From Mytilus edulis (taxonomy: Eukaryota > Mollusca > Bivalvia > Mytilida > Mytilidae): 64,000 nucleotides of DNA. The DNA is taken from NCBI RefSeq assembly GCF_963676685.1, contig NC_092353.1, positions 12,115,734-12,179,733 on the forward strand, given 5' to 3'. The notes beneath the pieces are model-generated. The model had not been told where the DNA came from and did not search any database. It saw only the letters and a list, made by a program, of their open reading frames with translations. The translations under genes were made by a program, and so were the position numbers. Shown here one piece after another: positions 11,150 to 27,590 of this stretch (the stretch's first letter is position 1; each line of letters begins with the position of its first letter).

Positions 11150-13176
11150 CTGAAATGTAGATTACAATTAGATTTCACCTTGTCGCATAAAAAGATATGT
11201 TATTTTTATACTCAAGACAACTTATATAAAGTTTAAAGTTTTAAAATGTGACCTTGTTGATAAATCCCGTTGAGATCATAGAATGTTTCATTCTTCGAGA
11301 TAGTCGTAGAATATATATGTGTCTTTAGTTACTTTCAAATACTCTGTCGTATGTTTTTGTGTTGATTTTGTCAACTTCGGCACCAAATCCAAACTTAATT
11401 ACCATCCAAAGTTTTCAATCAGCAATCACAGAATTGAATTATATAAGCACGTTGTACCTTCCCTTTCATGAATGTGTCCTACCGAATTAGACTATTTACC
11501 GGATTTGTTATAACATAAGCAACACGACGGGTGCCACATGTGAAGCAGGATCTGCTTACCCTTCCGGGGCACCTGAGATCACCCCTAGTTTTTGGTGGGG
11601 TTCGTGTTGCTTATTTAGTTTTCTATGTTGTGTCATGTGTTCTATTGTTAACAGTTTGATTGTCTTCTTTCATTTTTAGCAAGTCGTTGTCCGTTTATTT
11701 TCGATTTATGAGTTTGTCTGTCCCTCTAGTATCTGTTCTGTTGTTCCTCTTTTTGTACACACGTATCATCTAATAACAACTTAAGATTGTAAGCATGTCA
11801 TACCTTAAACAAAAATCTTACCTGACAGACGTAGGCTTTTCAATTGATTGGTTAAATTCATTATCTGTGAAAAGATCAAGAATCAATTTAAAATCTCGAC
11901 TGAAATGAAATGATAATTCAAAACAGTGCATTTGTAAGAGCCATAAAGAATATGTTTAACAATAACGGTACCAATTTAATTACCAAACTACTGGTTTAAA
12001 GAGATGAAATTACGGAATAGTCACAACTATACGTAGACAAAAGCAACCACTAATATGAATGAAGTCATATCATTTCGTATCGCTGACTAAAAAAAAATTA
12101 AGAATGGCTTATTTTGAATTTCTTTTTGTTTTTAATTAATAGTGCATAACTTTTAAAACAATTGTACAGTCAGTCAGAAATATGTGCACATTTTGTTCGA
12201 ACGCATTCCAAAACAGCCATGCTTTTTTTGATTAGTATAATAAAGACTTCTATGTTGTGATTTTATTTTCAGTTTAGGGTTGTTCGGCACCTGTAATCCG
12301 CTGTATTTGGTTGCCCCTTCCTTAGTCAGAAACCTGTACGGTTGTTCAGTGGTTGTCGTTTGTTGATGTGGTTTATAAGTGCTTCTCGTCTCTCGTTTTT
12401 TTATATAGATTAGACCGTTGGATTTCCTGTTTGGGTGGTTCACATGCCAGGGGCGGATCCAACAATTTTTGAAAGGAGGCTCCAACCCAGGATAACGCGG
12501 GGTCCAACTATATATCCCCATTCAAGAGCATTGGTCTTAAAAAAAAGGGGGGTCAAAAATTTATTTTTTTAATGTTTGTTTTCATATTATTTTCGCTTTT
12601 GAATTTTTGATTTCTTTAGCCTACTCCGACTGTTTTTTAAGTTTCGTTCTTGTGAAATTTATATCTTCCTCTTATGTTTTCTGTCCCAAGCCATTGTCCC
12701 GTGACCTAGTAACTTTCAGACGTTAATGAACAATAAACCCAGTATATCACCAAAGGAAGACATCAGAACAAACAAAAGTGCATTGGTCGAATAGCCTTAT
12801 ATTTTTACGAATGGTGCAGGTTTTTTTTCTTACTATTTTAACCCTATGGTTTACTGTTTTGCCATTATCATGATTATATTGGAATTCTATAGCTAATTAC
12901 TGACTATTTTTAAAACCAGAAACAAAATGATTTTTTTCCTACCTGAGCATCTTTTTCATTTAAACGGTTCGTAAGCTGTGCTATTTTCTGATCCTTTGAC
13001 GAAGACTGCGCCATCAAAGTTTGAATTTGAACATCAATTTGATGTAAACGAGATTCCACGTAATCACCATCGTTTACCAGCAATCTTTTTTCCAAATTTG
13101 AACAAGTTACTACAAAACAGAGATTACAAACCAATAGCACTTTCAATAAGCAAGCAGATGAAAAAATATGCTCCAT
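10743..13176 (-). CDS. Secreted C1q-domain-containing protein (C1qDC), 227 aa, three exons
   Basis: Coding exons 12943..13176, 11822..11864 and 10743..11149 join in phase (0, then 1) to 684 bp. Residues 1-26 form a signal peptide (MEHIFSSACLLKVLLVCNLC...). Residues ~40-92 are a heptad-like coiled coil (LHQIDVQIQTLMAQ ... IAQLTNRLNEKDAQ) without a collagen stretch. Residues ~93-227 form a C1q globular head starting VVAFTALLNHSI, with the typical GIFEVPVSGIYSLSASL strand and the terminal FSGVLLFE motif before GQF-stop. Known of the family: bivalve C1qDC proteins form trimers and many act as pattern-recognition lectins in haemolymph or mucus. The specific ligand is unknown. An AATAAA follows the stop closely. 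It is one of a very large gene family, so orthology cannot be fixed by eye. Confidence 0.93.
11455..11750 (+). repeat. Family B retroelement tail in C1q intron 2
   Basis: ACCGAATTAGACTATTTACC, GACGGGTGCCACATGTG and CTGAGATCACCCC blocks match 2250-2519 closely, ending at TCCCTCTAGTATCTGT. No RT sequence remains: 5' truncated. Confidence 0.8.
11822..11864 (-). CDS. C1qDC coding exon 2
   Basis: 43-bp exon, acceptor TTTCACAG|ATAATG and donor GTCAG|GTAAGA. Encodes IMNLTNQLKSLRLS and the first base of a Gly codon. Too short to appear as a frame by itself; supported by phase with both neighbours. Confidence 0.85.
12285..12470 (+). repeat. Dispersed repeat R3, partial
   Basis: GTCAGAAACCTGTACGG, TTCAGTGGTTGTCGTTTGTT and TATAGATTAGACCGTTGGAT blocks. 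Other plus-strand copies: 13728-14015, 18490-18720, 27395-27500, 43540-43860 and 51815-52080. Minus-strand fragments: 6370-6480, 20030-20100, 30495-30620, 38705-38750 and 47100-47200. Many copies end at the same GTTGTCTCATTGGCA-ATACCACATCT block, so the family is 3'-anchored. Confidence 0.75.
12448..12553. mobile_element. GGCGGATCC-type MITE, one end
   Basis: AGGGGCGGATCCAACAATT starts a G-rich/C-rich element like those at 33663-33821 and 53384-53536; only the left part is clear here. A more decayed piece is at 16093-16165. Confidence 0.5.
12943..13176 (-). CDS. C1qDC coding exon 1
   Basis: 78 codons from ATG to donor CTCAG|GTAGGA, phase 0. Signal peptide and most of the coiled coil. Confidence 0.92.
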
Positions 13177-13727
13177 GTTTATTCTCCGATTTCAATATTA
13201 GTCAACATTCGATCTAGAACGCACAATATTGATAAGAACGTGCCCTTCCTTCAGTCTTATATATTCTTATCGAAATATTTGAGAATAAATCATTTTGATT
13301 AAGAACTAGTATAGTATTTATATATATGTATAAATGTATGTACCACACGAAGAAACAGTTTCTTCCATTTTAAAAGGTTATTGCAAATTAGTATAAACTG
13401 GTAACATAAATGGTGTGCAATGTTTTATGTCTGGTGGAAATAGTTTACACTGGTTATTGAGGCTGCTGTTTGTATCTTAGTCTATTTATTACATTCGGAG
13501 CACCTGCTATCACCCCGGTGTTCTAGTGAGGTTTATGAAGCTATTAAAAGTCTTTAGTTTTGTGTTTGTGAACTATTGTTTTTCTTTTTGTCGCTTACCA
13601 TTTTGTTTTCGTCATAGCGTTACCAGTGAGTTTGTTTTCGAGTTGACCCTTTTGTAAGAGTTCGCTTTTCTTCTAACTGTCTTGAATTTGCCTGATAAAC
13701 CTTTGCAACTGATTGTTATAGTATGTT

Positions 13728-14015
13728 CATATGTTGTGCTGGTACTACACTGTCCAAGGTTTTTGGGAGGGTTGGGACCTCGCAAACATGAGCAACCACC
13801 GCAACATTCTGTATGTGCCTGTTCTAAGTAAGGATCATGTAACTATGTGGTTGTTATTGTTGCTATATATACCAATTTTTCCATTCATAATTTTGTACAT
13901 GAATAAGGTCCTTAGTTTTCTTGTTTAACATTTGTTTTGTGGCCTTTTATAGCTAGCCATGGATGGTATCTGTTGGCGAGTTGTCTTATTGGCAATCATA
14001 CCACATCTTTTTATT
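13728..14015 (+). repeat. Dispersed repeat R3
   Basis: GTTGTGCTGGTACTACACTGTCC start, GGGAGGGTTGGGACCTCG, CATTCTGTATGTGCCTG, and end block GTTGTCTTATTGGCAATCAT followed by ACCACATCTT. Near full length. Confidence 0.75.
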
Positions 14016-14662
14016 TCTATAGTTTACTTTATACATATATGTAAACTTAGTCAATAGAAGCGTAGATTAAGTAGAAAATGCTGAGGTGTAAGTATATGTA
14101 TTTTAGAAGTAAAATTATATGCTTTTAATATTATTTTGTGACATTTGATTCCATAAATTGAGTGACATACCTTTTAATAATGAGAGGCTGTTAAAACCTT
14201 TTAAAGTTATCTTTATGTCAAGTTATACGATTGTAGGTCTTTTATTGTCGGACCCAAAAGATTATTGGATTGAGAAAGCTTTATGTCATTATTACCAAGA
14301 TTATATTTCAGAATCATTACTCAATTGGGATAACTTTACACAAACATTGTGCCAGAACCGTCATGTATTTGAGGAAATGATCTGGAATTTTTTTTATCAC
14401 TTCTTCTTCCAGCGGCCTGGTTGTTCAAATATTCATCCCCCTTATTCAGTCATCTTCAATAGCTAACCACTGGCTATACCATGAGATCTGGAGCACACAG
14501 CTGATGGTAGCATTTCTATTCAAATTTCTTATATCCAAAGCAAATTCCTATTCAGAAGTTTTTAATTTAATAATACAAGTCCGATTGAAGAAGGCACAAT
14601 ACCATGCATGTTTCAAAGCAAAGATCAACACAAACACCTATGACATCATCTGACAGTGTACG

Positions 14663-14990
14663 TATTAGGCAGCACCCATTTGATTTTCTGGGGGGGGGGG
14701 GGGGGGGGGGGCTATGGTTTTTTTTGGAAAAAAAAGTTTGTTTCCAGTTTTTGGAGAAAAAAATAATTTGTTTTTGATTCTGAGAAGAAAAAAAATTGTT
14801 TGTTTCACCCTCAGCTGCCACTATATGTAATGCTAAAATTGAAAGAAAAAAATTGTTTTCGATTTGTCGCGAAAAAAATAAATTGTTTTTCGCCACAGGC
14901 GAAAAAAAAAGTTTGCACAGAAAAAAAAAACCATAGCCCCCCCCCCAGAAAATTAAATGGTTGCTGCCTTAATAATTCATACAATTCTAA
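14663..14990. mobile_element. Foldback element with poly-G / poly-C arms
   Basis: Left arm GGCAGCACCCATTTGATTTT then about 21 G (14690-14710) then CTATGGTTTTTTTT. The right arm, from about 14925, is the reverse complement: AAAAACCATAGCCCCCCCCCC, AGAAAATTAAATGGTTGCTGCC. Between them run repeated blocks of A-tracts next to TTTGTTT (GAAAAAAAAGTTTGTTTCC, GAAAAAAATAATTTGTTTTT and similar). Reads as a complete inverted-repeat element of about 330 bp. Confidence 0.85.
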
Positions 14991-15874
14991 CAATACTAAT
15001 ATACTATTTCCTTACATTTAGGTCGTTCTATCCTCCTAATTTATTTTTGAAGTATGAGTGCTAAACACGTGGTATTTTCGTTAAAGATCAAATCTGGAGG
15101 TTAATGTAATATTTTGTTTAAGGTTACATGTCCTATAGTCAGCTTTTGAGATAATAAACAAAATATAGCAAGCTCAAAGCAGCGTTCATATTTTTAAACA
15201 TTGCACATCAACATGTTCTTGTTCTGATATACATGAAATATTTCACACTGGACGTTTTGCGTCTTTCAAACACAAACACAGTAAAAGCAAGATTTAATAT
15301 TTAATGGATCATATTCAGATATAGTGGTAGCCTGTTTGCCTTTAGTGTAGGAGCTTGTGGTTCGAGATGAGTGTTTGCATCTTAAATATACTAGTTAATA
15401 ATTAAGCTTTAAGGATTATTACTACTGAAAGTTTTTATCTCGGTCTTTACCTTACAATCAGCAAGACAATATTTCAAACAAAATACATGGTTTGGTGGCA
15501 GAGAGGTCTAAGTGGTTCATCTACTCAATTCAAAGTTGACAAGAATTGCAAGTTTTCCTTCTGAGCCTCAATCAAAACTGACCAATACTGTATTATAACC
15601 AGTAGTTCTGCAAGTGGACTTAATCTCCAACAATCAATAAATCAAAATTGCCACATGTTATCTTCAAACTAGAATCTATTACAAACTTGAAATTTAAGAG
15701 TTTTCTCATTTTTCAAATAGTAATATACCATATGCCTCACTCAATGGCACCTGCATACATGAATTACAAAAATTTGCTACGTTAAATATGTGCATATACA
15801 CAGGCCTCATTGACAGTATTGAGCTCTTAATTAGTGCAAAATAAAAACTGCTCCTCAAAGCCTTTGTTCAGAAC

Positions 15875-15990
15875 AATAAAACTGAGAATGGAAATAGGGA
15901 ATGTGTCAAAGAGACAACAACCCGACCAAAGAGCAGATAACAGCCGAAGGCCTCCATTGGGTCTTCAATGCAGCGAGAAACTCCTCCACC
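15875..15990 (-). repeat. Family A (Naiad) retroelement tail, inverted copy
   Basis: On the minus strand: GCATTGAAGACCCAATGGAG, GCCTTCGGCTGTTATCTGC, TTTGGTCGGGTTGTTGTCTC, then TTCCATTCTCAGTTTTA. Same end as the tail of the RT-bearing element at 29999-30095. Confidence 0.8.
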
Positions 15991-16904
15991 TTGGTTGTCT
16001 TGGATAATACATAAAAGGATAATATGTATGAACTATATTTAGAGCAGAAACAATTTGTTTACTTACCATGCTTATTCGCAGTGTCTTTAATCAGTGGCAG
16101 ATCCAAAAAAATTCAGAAGTCGGGGCCCACTTACTGCCTTAGAGGGGGCTCATCATACTTTTTCTAGCAATGATGAACAACCGTGCCAGGTTACATTCCC
16201 CAAATCCAAGGTGATTGTAAGTTAGAGAGCAGAAACAATTTTGTACATATGTACAGGATTGAGACTATTAGTAATTTGAAAGGTTTTTTAGCATGATCTT
16301 CATTGTTGTGTCCTTTAATTTGTACAAACTAGCTTTCAGTAACTGCTAGCACTCTCAAATCATACTTTAGTTTTAATTTGGTCTGTTGATACAATTTGTG
16401 ATGCATTTTTGTTATTTGATATTTACTTATTTTGTGTCCCATCTTGTCTCACTATTCATGTTTTTTTTTAATATATACCACATTTGATTAGTATTAAATA
16501 TGCTATAATTCCACTTCAGTTCTCGTACTATGAACAACAAATTTATTTATTTTGTAAAAAAATATTTCTGTACTACACGTACTCCTTACAACAGAATTAT
16601 TTTATTTACCCGTGTCATTTTTTTATTCAATGGTATTTTGTCCAAGTTCATTGTTGTCTTTCTGTTATTGTTTTACATCTTGCCTCCACCCTTGATTTAT
16701 TAATTTTGTATTTGAGACAATATCTGAAAAAGTCTAATTTTTGGAAATAAGAAAAAACAACAATTTTTTTTTTAGACCCAGTATTTTAATAGCACAAATC
16801 GAAGAACACACATTGGGGATCTAGGAACTGTTGTCTGTAATTCAAACAATTGTTTAATAAGGAAACAATGGCTATTTTAAAAATGGTACAAAAAAAATCC
16901 AGTT

Positions 16905-17920
16905 CTTTCCTGTTACCAAAGTGAATCAATTTTAAAAAGTTTCTAATGGGAATAAGGAATAAGTTTAAGACACTATTTGTGGTTTACTAGTATATCCTGC
17001 AATAGTTTATCAAATGCCAATTATTGATTTTAGCATTTGCAATACAAAAGGTTTAGAAATATACGTAAATATAGTCAGATATGTCGGTAACATGAAAGAA
17101 TCTTGAGTAACAGCACAACGGTAACAGGACAGAGTTGGTAACAGAAAGGATTTTTCTGCTTTACTTTAATGTTTAAGAAAAATACATCATTTTAAATTGG
17201 TCACAATTGGAAGATAGCAGCAAACAATGTCATTTATCCTTTGAAACTGTATTTGTAAGATGAAAAATCTGCCTAGGTAATGAAAAATTCTAAAATAAAT
17301 TCCTTTCTGTTACTATCTACTATACTAGAATTGCACAATGTTCTCCGCTGTTATCAAAAGCAAAAAACCTATTTTTTTTATTCAATATACTGTATATTCT
17401 TTTGAAATTTATTTTATATGGTGGTGATAACTTATATTAAATGAAATGGTTGGCATATAGTAGATTAACTTTTCGATTCTTCAGTAAAATTGTCTTGAAC
17501 ATCCTTCCTGTTACTGATGATGGTTATGCTGTTACTTTTTATCAGGTAACATGACAGAACGTAACAGAAAGGAATTACGCGAGAGTTTTTGTCCTTTTTA
17601 TCACATTAAATGTAAGTGTATTTCCTGTGACATATAACTTTTAAAAAGATGATATAAAAACACACTTAATGCTGTGGTGCACACTTAAAAATATTCTCAG
17701 AAAGTGTAAGAAAAGGCTGTAACAGGATAGAACACCATTAAGTATTTTTCTATAAATTCTTACCTTGGATGGGCTTGAATTTTCAAACCTGGCCGCCTTT
17801 CCAACTATTTCTTTGTACTAATGCATTCAGGAAATGATGCTCTTCACAATACATAATGGGAAAATAACTCTTGGTCTTGTAAACGTTTCCACAGGTAAAA
17901 AAAAACCCAGTGGTAACAGG
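16905..17920. repeat. Cluster of GTAACAG / CTGTTAC motifs
   Basis: About a dozen GTAAC or GTTAC cores in 1 kb, in both orientations, often extended to GGTAACAGAAAGG, CCTTTCTGTTAC or GGTAACAGG (for example near 16911, 17085, 17107, 17120, 17137, 17308, 17510, 17530, 17545, 17560, 17718 and 17912). No simple period. Confidence 0.6.
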
Positions 17921-18489
17921 AGGGAAATCACCCCTGGGGACAAATTTTTTTTCTGTTAAAATTTGCAAAATTTTATTACATGCTATAGTTATAACATAAA
18001 AAGACAAATTAGGGGCAAGTATATTATATAATATATCATATATGTGAGAATCGGACGCCTGTTTAATTAATTTGGATATTATTTGAATGATTTAGTTTCA
18101 AAAAAACACAGGGGACAACATGATTTTAGGGGGGTTGAACATTTAAATTACAATATTTTATTGGAAGAAATATAAGAATGAGTGTTTAATTGGCAGGCCA
18201 TGGTGCATTATATAATTTAATTTATACTGAAACTTAATTTTCCAAAAAGATGGTCGAATAAAAAAATAATTGCTGGTGAAGTGCGGGACATGGAAATTAG
18301 ACTTTTTCAGATATTGTCTCATTTACATTGTGTCATACATCAAATTTATTTGTTCAGTGTAGGTTTACTTGTTTTTGTTAATAAATATTTTTATTGGTTG
18401 AGTTAAGCCATTTCAGTTGATAGTGTGTCTTTCTATATTGTAATGTGAACACTATTAATACAGATTAAGGTGAAGGCTGGCGCCAGTTA

Positions 18490-18720
18490 AAATGTTTAAA
18501 CCCACTGCATTTGTTTGCACCTGTCCTTAATCAGGAACCTGTTGTTCAGTGGTTGTGGTTTATTGATGTGGTTCTCTTTTCTCAATTTTGATATAGATTA
18601 GACTGTTGGTTTTCTGTTTGCATGCTTTTGCACTTGTCATATTATGATCCTTTATAGTTTGCTGTTTAGTGTGAGCCAAGGCTTTGTGTTGAAGGCCGTT
18701 CTTTGAGCTTTTGCTTTTTC
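18490..18720 (+). repeat. Dispersed repeat R3, partial
   Basis: CACCTGTCCTTAATCAGGAACC, TTCAGTGGTTGTGG, ATAGATTAGACTGTTGG and TTGAAGGCCGTTCTTTG blocks, in the R3 order. Confidence 0.7.
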
Positions 18721-19347
18721 AAAATCGATTTTACATATATTCATATTGGTCAATCCATTTTTTCCAAATTAAGAAGGGGGAGGGGGTAGTGAAAAAGACT
18801 ATATGAATTAAGTTTTTTATCCTACATTAAACTTTGGATGTCGTCCCTAATCATACAAAGTTACATTACCCAAATCCAATTGATTTGAAAGTTAAGAGAT
18901 CAGAAATGATTTGTGACAGACAGATGCATGAACGGACACAACAATACATGGAATGTTATCACACTGATTACTATAGGCCTTTCTCTGATTTATTTGCTGG
19001 GCCCTATTAAAGCATAAAAATATTTGTTTACAAGATTTTATTAACCAAATTTTTAAAGTTGTTTTCATCAAAGAACAAATACCTTCATAATATCAGCCAT
19101 TAACACAACATTTTACATTTATAAGGAACAAAAATTTATAAAAAAAATATGATATAAAAAATCAAGCTGCTAAAATGCTACCATAGTAATTCCTGATTGA
19201 TGAATAAAACATAAAACCATGATCTTACATACAAAATATTTGCCAATTCAAATGATCTTTAACAAAATAAATACATTACAACATTTCTATATTATTTGAT
19301 CAATGCTGATGTGGTATCTTCATTTCAACAAAATTTGTATACTACTG

Positions 19348-19353
19348 TTTATT
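19348..19353 (-). terminator. ZC4H2: Candidate polyadenylation signal for ZC4H2
   Basis: Minus-strand AATAAA about 120 bases past the TGA. Other AATAAA-like hexamers lie further down, so this is a guess at the proximal site. Confidence 0.35.
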
Positions 19354-19471
19354 ACGAATAGTCTGAGATCTACATCACTACTGTCTACAAGCTAAGGACA
19401 TCATATTGGGACAATGAACCCTATTTCTCACAACCATCATGTCAGCACCATTGGTTCTGAAAGATAATCTC

Positions 19472-26078
<6,607 letters not shown>

Positions 26079-26590
26079 TGTTTATAGCTTTCGGAGTTAG
26101 TAAAAAGCTTAATATTTCACAATAAACTTAGTGTTTTACAAACGTACTGATGATCTATTATAAAATTAAACAAAAAACGGAGAGAAACGTTTAATATTCC
26201 GGATTCATTGAAATATTAATATTATTGGAAACTCTCCCAACTTTTTGAATGATTCATATAACTTATATAGTTGAGTAGTCCAAGAAATAATCTACTACTG
26301 ACTACTGGAGTAAAGTTTTCTGTCAATCTCTCATTTTGCTAAAATTTTCTTCTCCCAGTTCCTCCTCATCAGACCAAGGATTTATTTGTATAGTTAGATT
26401 ATACAAATCCTTGATCAGACTATGGTGAAAAAAATTTAAAAGAATAGAGAAACAAGTTGAGCCACAGAAATTTAAATAGAATACAGCAATAAAGTAATTA
26501 TCATGTAATTAGCTTCTCAAATTATTCTTATTTATTTATTATGTAGTCTGTGCTTCTTATTTGCTTAATGTTGTAACTAACGTTATGTCT
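26079..26590. promoter_or_regulatory. ZC4H2: Upstream region of ZC4H2
   Basis: Must hold the ZC4H2 5' UTR and proximal promoter. AT-rich, with no clear TATA or initiator that I can assign. A small hairpin (AAGGATTTATTTGTATAG with ATACAAATCCTTG, 26377-26412) resembles one at 51015-51055. The long palindrome begins at 26592. Confidence 0.35.
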
Positions 26591-26591
26591 A

Positions 26592-26869
26592 TGATACAGA
26601 TTTTTTTTTTTTTTTTTTTTTTTATTAAAATATTAAGTTTTCTATATTTATAATACATATCTATCACTTCTGTGCATGTCTCAACTAGTTTCGAGTGATT
26701 TAAACGACCCAGAGAAAATACAAAATTTTACTATCCATACTTTGTTTCTTCAGGTATGGATAGTAAAATTGGGTATTTTCTCTGGGTCGTTTAAATCACT
26801 CGAAACTAGGCGAGACATGCACAGAAGTGATAGATATGTATTATAAATATAGAAAACTTAATATTTTAA

Positions 26870-26901
<32 letters not shown>

Positions 26902-26906
26902 TATCA
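26592..26906. repeat. 315-bp near-perfect palindrome
   Basis: Arms 26592-26740 and 26754-26906, loop TTTGTTTCTTCAG. Outer ends TGATACAGA + T-tract and A-tract + TCTGTATCA. Inner part CGACCCAGAGAAAATAC with its complement. Only a few mismatches (near 26722, 26693 and in the A/T tract length), so it is young or maintained. Confidence 0.93.
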
Positions 26907-27394
26907 CAGACCCAAGCGCCTGTGATTTTTTTAAATCAAAAACTCCTGTCCCCCTTTAAAAAAAAAATCACCCTAGCCCTGCATAAAAATCACTTGGCAA
27001 CTCCCTAATAATTTCCAAAGAAATAAACTTATTGTTACCTCCCCCTTTTTTTATATCATTTTTTTTAAAGAATTAATGATTCATTTTTAAAAGCATATCC
27101 AACACAAAATATTCATTTAAAAATATAAAACTTAGTAAAATTTAAATAATGGTCATTTGCCATACTACTTTCACAAATTGGTCTGTGTGCTAGTTTGATT
27201 TCAGACTTAAAAACATCTAAAAAAACAAAAGATTTGACCAGGAAAACATTTCTCATCTTATTGTTGGATATCTATTAAACGTCCGTTTTTTTCATTATAT
27301 TTTCATTTTTACATCTTGTAGAAAAACTTCAGAGGGACAAATGAAAGATTGTGTTCTCATGTAAAAAATGGATTAACTCCACCACATTTTGTGG

Positions 27395-27500
27395 TAAAAG
27401 CAAGCCATATGGTGACCTATAGTTGTTAATTTATGTGTCATTTGGTCTCTTGTGCAGAGTTGTCTCATTGGCATTCATACCACATCTATTTTTTTATATT
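27395..27500 (+). repeat. R3 3' end next to the Naiad element
   Basis: TGGTGACCTATAGTTGTTAATT, GTGTCATTTGGTCTCTTGTG and GTTGTCTCATTGGCATTCAT then ACCACATCT: the conserved 3' end of R3. Confidence 0.75.
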
Positions 27501-27590
27501 GGTTATCTGGACCATGTCATACATGTGTTATTTGGTTGTATTTCTGTTTTTTACTCAGGGGAATTGGGTGTTGATAGTTTGTGAGGTCTT

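Larger units (their letters stand above)
13177..19471. other. Intergenic spacer between C1q and ZC4H2 genes
   Basis: No supportable host exon. Contains a diverged family B tail (13490-13660), R3 (13728-14015, 18490-18720), the poly-G/poly-C foldback (14663-14990), a weak tRNA-like block (15322-15375: GTGGTAGCCTG, then GTGGTTCGAGA), an inverted family A tail (15875-15990) and a cluster of GTAAC motifs (16.9-17.95 kb). A 102-codon frame at 14158-14466 has no feature I recognise. Confidence 0.6.

Noticed and set aside
14158-14466. 102-codon plus-strand frame
   Set aside because: No recognisable motif, and no start or splice context that supports it; possible in AT-rich DNA by chance.
15322-15375. 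Functional tRNA gene (GTGGTAGCCTG ... GTGGTTCGAGA)
   Set aside because: The acceptor stem does not pair and the B box is imperfect; at best a decayed tRNA-derived repeat.
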